From Deltaproteobacteria bacterium (GTDB lineage: Bacteria; Desulfobacterota; Binatia; UBA9968; JAJDTQ01), in NCBI GenBank assembly GCA_028818755.1, contig JAPPNF010000017.1:1-42882 (forward strand): a stretch of 42,882 nucleotides of DNA. The letters are read 5' to 3'. The notes beneath the pieces are model-generated. The model had not been told where the DNA came from, ran no database searches, and was given only the letters and a program-made list of their open reading frames with translations. The position numbers and the translations under genes are program-made. Each line of letters begins with the position of its first letter. Positions within the stretch are counted from its first letter, which is position 1. Below are positions 23,948 to 32,091 of this stretch, one piece after another.

Positions 23948-25501
23948 TCACCCGTTTCCTTCCCTGAGCCTGAACCGCTGGATCTTGCCGGTGACGGTCT
24001 TGGGCAGGTCGTCGACGAACTCCACCCAGCGCGGGTACTTGTAAGGCTCCAGGCTGTCCTTGACGAAGTCCTGAAGCTCCCGGGCCAGCCCGTCGGCGCC
24101 GTGGTGCTCGCTCTTGAGGATGACGTACGCCTTGGGCTTGATGAGGCCGTCGCCGTCGGCCTCTCCGGTCACCGCGGCCTCGAGCACGGCCGGGTGCTCC
24201 ATCAGCGCGTTCTCCACCTCGATGGGCGAGACCCACATGCCGCCCACCTTGAGCATGTCGTCGGAGCGGCCACAATACCAGAAGTAGCCGTCGTCGTCGC
24301 GGTAGTAGGTGTCGCCGGTCTTGAGCCACTCGCCGAGCATGGTGCGCTGGGTCTGCTCGTGCTTGTTCCAGTAGTAGGGCGCGGTGGCGTCTCCGGCGAC
24401 GTACAGGTTGCCCACCTCGCCGTTGGGCACCTCCCGCCCCTCGTCGTCCACCACCTTGGCGACGAAGGCCGGGGTCACCTCGCCGCTGCTCCCGGCCCTG
24501 GCCCGTCCCGGGCGGTTGGCGAGGAAGTCGTGGGTGGCCTCGGTGGAGCCCACCACGTCCAGCAGCTCCACCCCCACCTTGTCGCGCCATTGGTGGAACA
24601 GCGCGGGCGGCAGCGGCTCCCCGGACGACAGGCAGATCCTGAGCGAGCCGAGGTCGTATTCCTTCTCCACCCTCAGCATGCGCGAGTAGAGCGTCGGCAC
24701 CGAGTAGAAGAAGGTCGGGCGGTAGCGCTCGATGGTCTGGAGGATCCGCTCCGGGTCGGGTTTCTCCGGCCACAGCACGCCGGCGGCGCCGAAGCGGAAG
24801 GGGAAGTAGAGGGAGTTGCCCAGCCCGTACGAGAAGAAGAGCTTGGACGCCGAGAAGCAGACGTCGTCCTCGGTCATGCGGAGCACGGGCTTCACGAACA
24901 GATCGGTGATGGTGATCATGTCGTGGTGGAGGTGGACCGCGCCCTTGGGGTTGCCGGTGCTGCCCGACGTGTAGTTCCACATGACCACGTCGTCGCGTCT
25001 GGTGGGCTCGGCTTCAAGCTCCGCGGACTGCCCCTCCATGAGGGAATCCCAACCCATGGCGCCGCCCCGCGGCGCTCCGACCACGACCACGTGCCGCAGG
25101 TGCCGCGGCCGTTGGCCGATGGCTTCGATCTCGGGCAGCGCGGACTCGTCCACCACCACGATGCGCGCCCGGCTGTCGTTGAGGAGGTACTCGTAGTCCC
25201 CGGCCTTCATCCAGGGATTGACCGGAATGGGGACGGCGCCGATCTTGATGGCGCCGAAGAAGCTGAAGGCGAACTGCGGGCAGTCGGGAAGCACCAGCAG
25301 GACGCGCTGCTCGGTGTCCAGGCCCAGGCCGCGGAACGCGTTCCCGGCCCGGTTCACCGCCGCCTGGACCTGCCGGTAGGTGAACCGCTGGTCCTCGTAC
25401 AGGATCGCGGTGCGCTCGCCGCGGCCCGCGGCGACGTTGTCGTCGACGAACGTGGTGGCCGCGTTGTAGGGGTCCGGAAGTTCGAGTCGCGGAGCGCTCA
25501 T
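23948..25501 (-). CDS. Benzoate-CoA ligase family acyl-CoA synthetase
   Basis: This 517-residue member of the AMP-forming adenylate superfamily activates an acid to its CoA thioester using ATP. Motifs are YTSGSTGNPKGAVHLHHD (P-loop-like A3), VVGSTEATHDFLANRPG (A5, as in benzoate-CoA ligases, which have GSTE..H.FL.NRPG), LKTGDTYYRDDDGYFWYCGR (A7/A8 hinge) and KTVTGKIQRFRLRE with the C-terminal catalytic Lys. The N-terminal PYNAATTFVDDNV is also typical of this subfamily. It begins at an ATG at 25501 and sits 19 bp upstream of the aldolase gene. It is the likely entry step for the aromatic or cyclic acid handled by the cluster. Confidence 0.88.
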   Translation of the reverse strand: MSAPRLELPDPYNAATTFVDDNVAAGRGERTAILYEDQRFTYRQVQAAVNRAGNAFRGLGLDTEQRVLLVLPDCPQFAFSFFGAIKIGAVPIPVNPWMKAGDYEYLLNDSRARIVVVDESALPEIEAIGQRPRHLRHVVVVGAPRGGAMGWDSLMEGQSAELEAEPTRRDDVVMWNYTSGSTGNPKGAVHLHHDMITITDLFVKPVLRMTEDDVCFSASKLFFSYGLGNSLYFPFRFGAAGVLWPEKPDPERILQTIERYRPTFFYSVPTLYSRMLRVEKEYDLGSLRICLSSGEPLPPALFHQWRDKVGVELLDVVGSTEATHDFLANRPGRARAGSSGEVTPAFVAKVVDDEGREVPNGEVGNLYVAGDATAPYYWNKHEQTQRTMLGEWLKTGDTYYRDDDGYFWYCGRSDDMLKVGGMWVSPIEVENALMEHPAVLEAAVTGEADGDGLIKPKAYVILKSEHHGADGLARELQDFVKDSLEPYKYPRWVEFVDDLPKTVTGKIQRFRLREGNG

Positions 25502-25551
25502 TCTCGTCTCGATTCAGAGCCCATACCGGCCTACAACGCGGTGCGGGCGCG

Positions 25552-25576
25552 GGCGGGTTTGAAACCCGCCCCTACA
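25552..25576. repeat. GTAGGGGCG-type intergenic hairpin, copy 3
   Basis: GGCGGGTTTGAAACCCGCCC... followed by CTACA is the inverse of the hairpin at 23139-23167. The two copies bracket the CoA ligase and aldolase genes in opposite orientation. Confidence 0.65.
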
Positions 25577-25599
25577 CACTCCCGCGGCGCGGGTTCGGA

Positions 25600-27057
25600 C
25601 TACTCGCCGCCCACCATCTCGGAAGTTTGCTCCGTGGCCATGACCACGGACTTGACTTCGCTGTAGTGCTCGACGGCCTCGTTGCCGTGCTCCTTGCCCA
25701 CGCCGCTCTGCTTGACGCCGCCGAAGGGAAGCTCATCGTAGATGATCTGTGCCGAGTTGACCCAGGTGTAACCGGCGTCGAGTTTCTCGGCCGCGTACAT
25801 GGCCTTGTCGATGTCCTGGGTCCACACCGAGGAGCCAAGCCCGAAGATGGAATCGTTGGCCAGCGCCAAGCCCTCCTCGAGGTTCCGAACCCGCACGACC
25901 GGCAGCGCCGGCCCGAACACCTCGTCGGTCAGCAGCTTGGACGTGGGGTCCACGTCCACCACGATGGAAGGGTTCAGGAAATTGCCCTTGTCGAATTCGT
26001 CGCCCTTGGGGCGGTCGCCGCCCACCAACACCTTGGCGCCCTTCTGCACCGCGTCTTCCACCTGCTCCTCCACCTCCTCGCGCTGCCCCTTGGTGTGCAG
26101 CGGTCCGAGCATGGTGCCCTTGGTGAGGCCGTTGCCTACCCGCAGCTTGCGTACCTTCTCCACCAGCTTGCCGACGAACTCGTCGTAGATCTCGTCGTAC
26201 AGGTAGAGACGCTTAACCGCCAGACAGGCCTGGCCGCAGTTGAAGAAGCGGCCCACCGAGGCCGCGCTCACGGCCCGATCGATGTTGGCGTCCGCGCACA
26301 CGATCATGGGGTCGCTGCCGCCCAGCTCCAGGGTGACCCGCTTGACCTCCTGGGAAGCCACTTCCATGATCCGCTTGCCGGTGTCGGTGGCGCCGGTGAA
26401 GCCCACCTTGCGAATGACCGGGTTGCGCAGGATCTCCTCGCCCACGGCGCCGCCCGGCCCGGTGACCATGTTGATGGTGCCCTTGGGAAGCCCGGCCTGC
26501 TGCACCAACTCGACGCAGCGGGTGGCGGTCAGCGGCGTGGTGCTGGCGGGCTTGATGACCATGGCGTTGCCCGCGAGCAGCGCCGGACCCACCTTGTTGC
26601 CCATCAGCGACACCGGAAAGTTCCAGGGCACGATGGAGCCCACCACGCCCATGGGCTTGTGCATGATGAGGCCGTAGCGGCCGTCGGCGAGCTTGACGTA
26701 GCCGCCGCGCAGGGTCTTGGCCATGCCCGCGTAGTGCTCCAGGGTGTGCGCGAAACGGCGGATCTCCAGCACCGACTCGCGGTGCGCCTTGCCCTGCTCC
26801 TTGGTAAGCAGCTCGGTCAGCTCCTTCTCGTTCTGGAGCACGAGATGCGCGGCCTCGGACAGGCACTCGCCACGCTTGGAGGGAGCGAACTTGCCCCATT
26901 CCACCGCCGCCTCTTCCGCGGCCGCCACGGCCCTCTGGACATCTTCCGCCGTGCCCTTGGGAACGGTGTCCACCAGCTCGCCGGTGGCGGGGTTGTAGAT
27001 GGAAGTGGTCTCGCCGCTTGCCGTATCGGTGTACTCACCTGCAATGAACATCTGCAT
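25600..27057 (-). CDS. NAD(P)-dependent aldehyde dehydrogenase
   Basis: This 485-residue protein has the full aldehyde dehydrogenase fold. It shows GVVGSIVPWNFPVSLMGNKV (cofactor pocket), FTGATDTGKRIME, LELGGSDPMIVCADA (general base Glu), FFNCGQACLAVKR (nucleophile Cys) and the C-terminal DELPFGGVKQSGVGKEHG. The closest style is the succinate-semialdehyde/lactaldehyde/benzaldehyde group. It is the first gene of the leftward catabolic cluster, with the benzoate-CoA-ligase-like gene 98 bp downstream. It probably oxidises an aldehyde to the acid that the ligase activates; that order is inferred. Start ATG at 27057 with AGGAG upstream. Confidence 0.9.
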   Translation of the reverse strand: MQMFIAGEYTDTASGETTSIYNPATGELVDTVPKGTAEDVQRAVAAAEEAAVEWGKFAPSKRGECLSEAAHLVLQNEKELTELLTKEQGKAHRESVLEIRRFAHTLEHYAGMAKTLRGGYVKLADGRYGLIMHKPMGVVGSIVPWNFPVSLMGNKVGPALLAGNAMVIKPASTTPLTATRCVELVQQAGLPKGTINMVTGPGGAVGEEILRNPVIRKVGFTGATDTGKRIMEVASQEVKRVTLELGGSDPMIVCADANIDRAVSAASVGRFFNCGQACLAVKRLYLYDEIYDEFVGKLVEKVRKLRVGNGLTKGTMLGPLHTKGQREEVEEQVEDAVQKGAKVLVGGDRPKGDEFDKGNFLNPSIVVDVDPTSKLLTDEVFGPALPVVRVRNLEEGLALANDSIFGLGSSVWTQDIDKAMYAAEKLDAGYTWVNSAQIIYDELPFGGVKQSGVGKEHGNEAVEHYSEVKSVVMATEQTSEMVGGE

Positions 27058-27215
27058 CGAACGAACTCTCCTCGTGTAGTGAAGTCGATTTCAGCCCGTG
27101 GGACTTGGCCGGGATTTTGCGTCGAACCGGTGAAGGGGCGGTTTCGGCGAATCTGCGTCAGTCGAAGGCTGAAGCAGAATGAACCACGTCAGGAAGGGCC
27201 TGTCAAGGAACCTCA

Positions 27216-27242
27216 TTGACCCGCCGAAACGGTTATTGTAAT
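27216..27242 (+). promoter_or_regulatory. Possible promoter upstream of the coiled-coil protein gene
   Basis: TTGACC (27216-27221) is followed after 15 bp by TGTAAT (27237-27242) in an AT-richer stretch just before the Shine-Dalgarno and start at 27268. The spacing is short, so confidence is low. Confidence 0.3.
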
Positions 27243-27267
27243 CAACGATCTATTAGGGAGTCCTCGA

Positions 27268-27615
27268 ATGAACGTCGATATTTCGGCAATCCCCATCATT
27301 GTGTCAGTGATCTTGTCGGCGGTCGGCACGGGGGTGGCGTTGGGCAGGATGATACAGGGCCTCCGCAGGGACCTGTTCAGGGAAATGGATATCCGTTTCG
27401 CCCACGTGGACCATCGGTTCGCGGAAGTGGACCGACGTTTCACGGAAGTAGACCAGCGTTTCGTCGAGGTCCGCCAGCTTATCTCCGAAGTGCGTGAAGA
27501 CGTGCGCGAAGTGCGGCAAGACGTGACCAGTCTCCGCAAGGAGATGGGCGAAGTACGGGAAGAGATAGGCGTCCTGCGTGAGCGCGCCAGGCAGGCGACC
27601 CCGCGCGAGTCCTGA
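27268..27615 (+). CDS. Small membrane-anchored coiled-coil protein
   Basis: This 115-residue protein of unknown function has an N-terminal hydrophobic segment (ISAIPIIVSVILSAVGTGVALG, residues ~5-26), then a long charged helix built from a seven-residue repeat: RFAHVDH, RFAEVDR, RFTEVDQ, RFVEVRQ, followed by REDVREVRQDV and similar heptads. The pattern predicts a single membrane anchor with a cytoplasmic coiled coil. Similar small proteins are often annotated as hypothetical or hemolysin-XhlA-like; no specific role can be assigned. The start ATG has GGGAG 9 bases upstream. It stands alone, divergent from the aldehyde dehydrogenase and convergent with the hydrolase gene. Confidence 0.75.
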   Translation: MNVDISAIPIIVSVILSAVGTGVALGRMIQGLRRDLFREMDIRFAHVDHRFAEVDRRFTEVDQRFVEVRQLISEVREDVREVRQDVTSLRKEMGEVREEIGVLRERARQATPRES

Positions 27616-27657
27616 GTCCGCCGGCCAGCCGTTTGCCAGAAATTTGGCGCCTTGCCG

Positions 27658-28869
27658 TCAGAACGGTGTCCGGGTCTCCTTGCCGCTCGTCTCCACGTAG
27701 ACCTTCTCGGACGTGACCGGCTTGCCGTCGAGGCAGTCCTTGAGCCAATCCACGACGATGGTGCGCGCCGCCGGGTTGCGGAGCGAATGGCGCTCGCCTT
27801 CGTAGACGTAGAGCACCTTCGGGCATGTGGCCTCATCCACGACCTCGTAGGCGAACTCGATGGGACACAGTTCGTCGTCCTCGCCCGCCACGACCATGTA
27901 GGGACACCGGATCCTGGCCGCGACCCCCTCAAGGGTCAGCGTCTTGCAGAACTCGTCGAACTCCGCCTCGTCGTCGTAGCCGGACATGTACATGTAGTTG
28001 AGCTTGAAGGTCGGCGCGGCAGTATTGAAGATGGTGTACTGGCTGGGCTCCATGCACACGCCCACCACCGCGCAGGCCTTGAACTCGGGCACGGCCGCGG
28101 CCATGCGCGTGCCCCAGTAGGAACCCATGCTGGAGCCGTAGACCGCCACGCGGTCGCCGTCGATCTCGGAGCGCGTCTTGAGAAAGGCGTAGGCCGCCCT
28201 GGCGCCGTCCTCGCAGTTGGAGGCGGTGCAGGTGATGCCGCGCTCCCGGGTCTCGCCCTGTCCCGGACCGTCGATGGAAAGGATCGCCAGCCCCCGCTGG
28301 AGCAGCGGGTCGCCCATCAAGGGATTGTCCTCCTTTACGCCGTCCATGCCCGGCTGATAGAGGATGCACGGGAACCTCTCTCCCGGAGCGGGCTTGTGCG
28401 GCAGATGCAGCAGGGCCGCCATCTTTCCGCCCGGCACCGGCAGGTCCACCCGCTCGATGGGATGGTCCGCGAAGCGAATGTAGCGGTCATAGCAGTCCCG
28501 CTTGCTCTCCGCCCAGGCCATACGCTTCGGGTTGCCGTCCTCGTAGATGCCCCACTGGGCGGCGGTGTAGTAGGTGGCCGCCACGTAGTAGTGCTCGCGC
28601 GCCTCGACCGTGTGCCCGAGAGCCTCGGCGGCCCTTCCCCTCTGTTCGCGGCTTTGAGCGGCGCGGGAGAACTCGCGCGGGAAATCGGTGAACTTCTGCA
28701 CCCGCTGGCCGATACCCCGCAACTCCCCGGCGATACCCGGGCCGCAGTTCCGCAGCATCTTGTGCGAGCGTCCCTGATCGAAGTCGAGACCGCTCACCTT
28801 GATGACCTGATCGAGTATCCAGCGTTGCTCCTGCCAGCGTTTCATCTTCCTCTCGGTGCTCGCGCGCAT
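27658..28869 (-). CDS. Alpha/beta hydrolase, FrsA/DUF1100-like
   Basis: This protein has 403 residues from the ATG at 28869, preceded by GAGGGAG; the open frame upstream to 28971 lacks similarity. It has an N-terminal helical domain (~150 residues, with EAREHYYVAATYYTAAQWG) and a C-terminal alpha/beta hydrolase domain. The nucleophile elbow is VYGSSMGSYWGTRMAA, the acid is in VVAGEDDELCP and the histidine in YEGERHSLRN. The helical-lid-plus-hydrolase layout recalls FrsA-like and 2,6-dihydroxypseudooxynicotine hydrolase-like enzymes, which cleave C-C bonds or esters in ring breakdown. The substrate is unknown. It lies close to the aromatic cluster but is separated from it by the divergent coiled-coil gene. 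Confidence 0.82.
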   Translation of the reverse strand: MRASTERKMKRWQEQRWILDQVIKVSGLDFDQGRSHKMLRNCGPGIAGELRGIGQRVQKFTDFPREFSRAAQSREQRGRAAEALGHTVEAREHYYVAATYYTAAQWGIYEDGNPKRMAWAESKRDCYDRYIRFADHPIERVDLPVPGGKMAALLHLPHKPAPGERFPCILYQPGMDGVKEDNPLMGDPLLQRGLAILSIDGPGQGETRERGITCTASNCEDGARAAYAFLKTRSEIDGDRVAVYGSSMGSYWGTRMAAAVPEFKACAVVGVCMEPSQYTIFNTAAPTFKLNYMYMSGYDDEAEFDEFCKTLTLEGVAARIRCPYMVVAGEDDELCPIEFAYEVVDEATCPKVLYVYEGERHSLRNPAARTIVVDWLKDCLDGKPVTSEKVYVETSGKETRTPF

Positions 28870-29009
28870 GGTTGTATTCTCCCTCGTCAATCCGTGTCCG
28901 GGGGTGCCGGCGGGTTCGCGGCACCCGCCGGCCGGACAGTCCTTGACCCTTTCGGATGGGTCTATATACAATCACCCTGCCTTGGACAACGGGGTGCCTG
29001 CGGACGCGC

Positions 29010-29046
29010 GCCCTCACCCCCGGCCCTCTCCCGGAGGGAGAGGGGG
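29010..29046. repeat. CCCTCACCC/CCCTCTCCC repeat, half-element
   Basis: GCCCTCACCCCCGGCCCTCT... followed by CCCGGAGGGAGAGGG repeats the right half of the element at 20891-21034, here as a single hairpin in the region upstream of the second ferritin-like gene. Confidence 0.6.
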
Positions 29047-29061
29047 ACAATGGGGTGCAGA

Positions 29062-29106
29062 CCGGCTACATGGTTTACGTTTCGAACCGGGTACATGGCT
29101 TACGTT
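29062..29106. mobile_element. IS-end-like tandem repeat stub
   Basis: CCGGCTACATGGTTTACGTT (29062-29081) and CCGGGTACATGGCTTACGTT (29087-29106) match at 18 of 20 positions with a 25-bp period. Closely spaced repeats of a TACATGG.TTACGTT motif look like the terminal repeats of an insertion sequence. No transposase is nearby, so this is a solo end or remnant. It ends 28 bp before the start codon of the ferritin-like gene and may therefore carry or alter its promoter. Confidence 0.45.
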
Positions 29107-29134
29107 GGAATAGGCCGCCATCCGGTGAAGTTGC

Positions 29135-29983
29135 ATGACACAAAGCAAAACCGACGCGAAACTCGATGAGCGCATCGCCGTGCTCGAATCCGCCCCGCTA
29201 CGATGGTGGGCCGGTGAGGCGGAGGTGGTCCGGGTCTACTTCTCGAATCCCCGGACCCGCGAGGATGACCTGCATTGGCTCAAGCTGCAGGCGGCCCGGG
29301 AACTCGGTACGGTGGAGCGGTTGATCGAGGCCCTGCCCGCCGATCTCACGCGGATCGAAACGGTGGTAGGCCGGGATTCTTTCGAGGCGTCGACTCGGTC
29401 GGTCTACGAGGAGGCCCGGCACTACCGGCTCCTGGCCGACATCATGGAGCAGATCACGGGAGAGCGGCCGGACCCGAAGGAGTTGTTGGCGTTGTCGGGT
29501 TGCCAAAGCGAACGGCGCGGACATCCGGACCTGCCGGCCATGACCGCCGAGATCCAGGTCACGCACCGGCTCCTGGAAACCCACGGCGAGCTTGCGGAAG
29601 TGGCCCTGGGCTTTTCCGAAGGCGCCGGAGCGGCCATCTTCTACATAGGAAACAAGCTTCTCGAACTGCCCTACACCTCGTACTCCAACGGCGCCGTGGA
29701 GAAGGCCATCGCGGAGGCCATGGGCGTCATCTTCCACGACGAGATGCGCCACGGACCCGTTCACATTCCCCAAATCGCCCAGGCCATCCGCAACGACGAA
29801 GACCTCGAGACGGCGCGCCACATCATCACCGAGAAGGCCGTCGCGCACCTGAGGCTCCGCAACGAAACCTTCGGCAACCCGTTGACCGAAGCACGCATGG
29901 CCGAGATCGATGCCGGCATCGGCGTCGAGCCCCTGCCGGTGGACTACAGGAACATCACACCCGTTTCTCCATACTCGGCGTGA
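29135..29983 (+). CDS. Ferritin-like di-iron protein, paralogue B (unknown substrate)
   Basis: This 282-residue homologue of the protein at 17102-17965 shares its ligand set: Glu56, Glu93-x-x-His96 (EARH), Glu162 and Glu203-x-x-His206 (EMRH). It also has the shared blocks GEAE..YF, ITGE, HPDLPAM, DE.RHGP..IPQIAQAI and LRLRNETF. The pair of ExxH motifs with two extra glutamates indicates a four-helix di-metal site. It begins at the ATG at 29135 and is followed after 15 bp by tctB, so it appears to lead the tricarboxylate-transporter operon. That context differs from paralogue A, which is coupled to a molybdenum hydroxylase. A di-iron oxygenase or oxidase acting on the imported compound is the simplest reading, but it is unproven. 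Confidence 0.72.
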   Translation: MTQSKTDAKLDERIAVLESAPLRWWAGEAEVVRVYFSNPRTREDDLHWLKLQAARELGTVERLIEALPADLTRIETVVGRDSFEASTRSVYEEARHYRLLADIMEQITGERPDPKELLALSGCQSERRGHPDLPAMTAEIQVTHRLLETHGELAEVALGFSEGAGAAIFYIGNKLLELPYTSYSNGAVEKAIAEAMGVIFHDEMRHGPVHIPQIAQAIRNDEDLETARHIITEKAVAHLRLRNETFGNPLTEARMAEIDAGIGVEPLPVDYRNITPVSPYSA

Positions 29984-29998
29984 GGTGTCGGGGCTTCC

Positions 29999-30508
29999 AT
30001 GAGGATTCGCCCGCAAACCGTCTTCAGTCTCCTGGTCCTGCTGTTCTTCGCCGTCGTGATCTGGGCGGCAAAGGACTGGCCCGTGAAGGCGCAGCTCTAT
30101 CCCTGGGTGATCGGCATTCCCATGCTCGTGCTGGCCGCCTTCCATCTCGTAACCGACTTGAGGAGCAGCGCCGGGAAGAGCGGCTCTACCGCCGCGCCGG
30201 CCGACCCGCCGCACGCCACACCTGCCGACATTCAGTTCACGAAAGAGATAGATCCCGTCATCGCGAGGCGGCGAACGGTCCATATCTTCTCGTGGATCTT
30301 CGGTTTCCTGCTGGCGTGCTGGCTCCTCGGCCTGTCGGTGACGATTCCGCCGTTCGTCTTCCTTTACCTCAAGGTCAAGTCGGGCGAGGGGTGGACCCTC
30401 TCCCTCGTGCTGACCGGCGCCGTCTGGCTCCTGTTTTGGGGCCTCTTCGACCGGTTGCTTCGGCTGCCTTTCCCCGAGGGACAGCTCTATCTCTGGCTGG
30501 GACTATGA
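29999..30508 (+). CDS. tctB: Tripartite tricarboxylate transporter, small membrane subunit TctB
   Basis: This 169-residue protein has four predicted membrane helices (VFSLLVLLFFAVVIW, LYPWVIGIPMLVLAAF, HIFSWIFGFLLACWLLGL and a C-terminal pair around TGAVWLLFWGLF). This and its place directly upstream of tctA are characteristic of TctB. The central loop is hydrophilic, with an S/A/P-rich stretch. Its stop overlaps the tctA start by ATGA. Sequence conservation in TctB is low, so the call rests on topology and context. Confidence 0.85.
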   Translation: MRIRPQTVFSLLVLLFFAVVIWAAKDWPVKAQLYPWVIGIPMLVLAAFHLVTDLRSSAGKSGSTAAPADPPHATPADIQFTKEIDPVIARRRTVHIFSWIFGFLLACWLLGLSVTIPPFVFLYLKVKSGEGWTLSLVLTGAVWLLFWGLFDRLLRLPFPEGQLYLWLGL

Positions 30509-32013
30509 TCGAGTCCGCCACAAGCGGCTTGCTCCAGGTGTTGGCCTGGCCCGCGTTCGGTTTCCTCCTGCTTGGAGGAGCGATCGGCTTCGTCGTCGGC
30601 ATCCTGCCGGGACTCGGGGGGCTGACCACCCTGGCCCTGATGCTCCCCTTCGCCTACACGATCCAGGAGCCCATCGCCGCTTTCTGCTTCCTTCTCGGTA
30701 TGCACGCCATTACCGGGACCACCGGCGACATCACCTCGATCCTCTTCGGCATTCCGGGCGAGGGGACCTCCGCGGCCACCATCATGGACGGCTACCCCAT
30801 GACCAAGAAGGGGCAGGCGGGGAGGGCCTTGGGGGCCGCCCTGACCAGTTCACTCGTGGCCGGGCTCGAAGGAGCGATCATCCTGGCCATCTCGATCCCC
30901 ATCATGCGGCCCCTCGTGCTGTTTTTCGGCGCGCCCGAGCTCTTCATGCTCACCATCCTGGGAATCACTTTTCTTGCCACGCTCAGCAGTGCCTCGCTCA
31001 GCAAGGGAGTCCTGGCCGGCGGCATCGGGCTCGCAATTTCCGCCGTCGGCATCGAAGACCATACGGGAACGCTTCGGTACACCATGGGGACCATCTATCT
31101 CTGGGAAGGACTGAGCCTGGCCCCGGTCGTCGTGGGGCTCTTCGCCATCCCGGAGATCGTGGACCTGGCCGTGAGGGGTTCGAGCATCGCCGAGTCCAAG
31201 GTGGAAAGGATCAGCGGCGTGCTGGAGGGGGTCAAGGATACTTTCCGGCATTTCTGGCTCACCATGCGCTGCGGCATGATCGGCGTCATGGTCGGCGCCG
31301 TCCCCGGGGTGGGCGGCGGCGTCTCCCAGTGGATGGCCTACGCCCACGCCGTGCAGAGCTCGAAGGACAAGAGGCGTTTCGGAACGGGGGCGGTGGAAGG
31401 CGTGCTTGGACCCGGCGCGGCGAACAACTCCAAGGAGGGAGGCAACCTCATCCCCACCGTCGCCTTCGGGGTTCCGGGGACCACCGGCATGGCGATCCTC
31501 CTGGGGGCTTTCCTGATCGTCGGCCTGACGCCGGGTCCGGATATGCTGACCAAGCACCTCGACGTCACCCTCGCGATGGTGTGGATACTGGTCATCTCCA
31601 ACATTCTCGCCGCGGGCGTAGCATTCCTGTTTCTCAGCCAGTTGGTCAAGCTCACCTTCGTGCGCGGGAACCTGTTGATTCCGTTCCTTGTCGTGTTCGT
31701 ATTCCTCGGCGCGTTCTCGGCGAACAACCACTTCGCGGATATCGTGGTGGCGTGTGTCTTCGGCGTCCTGGGCTACTTCATGGTCCTGTTCGGGTGGCCG
31801 AGGGCTCCGTTCGTTCTCGGCCTCGTCCTGGGACGCCTCGCGGAAAGGTACCTGGGGATCTCGCTCGGCGCCTACGGCACGGCCTGGCTTCTCCACCCGC
31901 CGGTTCTGGTCATGATCGTGATTTTGTTGGGAAGTGTTTCCTATAGTGTGTACAAGAGGGTGAGCATCGGCGGCCGGACGGTCGAGGGCCGCGCGGAACA
32001 GGACGAACTCTAG
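30505..32013 (+). CDS. tctA: Tripartite tricarboxylate transporter, large membrane subunit TctA
   Basis: From the ATG at 30505 this is 502 residues with about twelve membrane helices; the open frame extends much further upstream only as a shadow. TctA hallmarks are GFVVGILPGLGGLTTLALML near the N-terminus, HAITGTTGDITSILFGIPGEG, and MVGAVPGVGGGVSQWMAYAH in the second half with AANNSKEGGNLIPTVAFGVP. These glycine-rich loops form the transport path. It works with the binding protein encoded 78 bp downstream and uses a sodium or proton gradient to import a carboxylate; the substrate is unknown. Confidence 0.95.
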   Translation: MIESATSGLLQVLAWPAFGFLLLGGAIGFVVGILPGLGGLTTLALMLPFAYTIQEPIAAFCFLLGMHAITGTTGDITSILFGIPGEGTSAATIMDGYPMTKKGQAGRALGAALTSSLVAGLEGAIILAISIPIMRPLVLFFGAPELFMLTILGITFLATLSSASLSKGVLAGGIGLAISAVGIEDHTGTLRYTMGTIYLWEGLSLAPVVVGLFAIPEIVDLAVRGSSIAESKVERISGVLEGVKDTFRHFWLTMRCGMIGVMVGAVPGVGGGVSQWMAYAHAVQSSKDKRRFGTGAVEGVLGPGAANNSKEGGNLIPTVAFGVPGTTGMAILLGAFLIVGLTPGPDMLTKHLDVTLAMVWILVISNILAAGVAFLFLSQLVKLTFVRGNLLIPFLVVFVFLGAFSANNHFADIVVACVFGVLGYFMVLFGWPRAPFVLGLVLGRLAERYLGISLGAYGTAWLLHPPVLVMIVILLGSVSYSVYKRVSIGGRTVEGRAEQDEL

Positions 32014-32091
32014 TCGAATTCCCGGGCTACGAAGTCTTCTTATGGTTCCAAACGACGGTAGCGTCTAACCACCTCGAAGGGAGGCAATACC

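Noticed and set aside
27391..27480. Possible CRISPR-like short tandem repeats
   Set aside because: The ~21-bp periodicity encodes RF.EVD heptads in frame, with no spacers; it is a protein repeat.
29275..30504. Upstream extension of tctA
   Set aside because: The first ~410 codons overlap the ferritin-like and tctB genes in another frame and look like shadow sequence; TctA similarity starts at the ATG at 30505.
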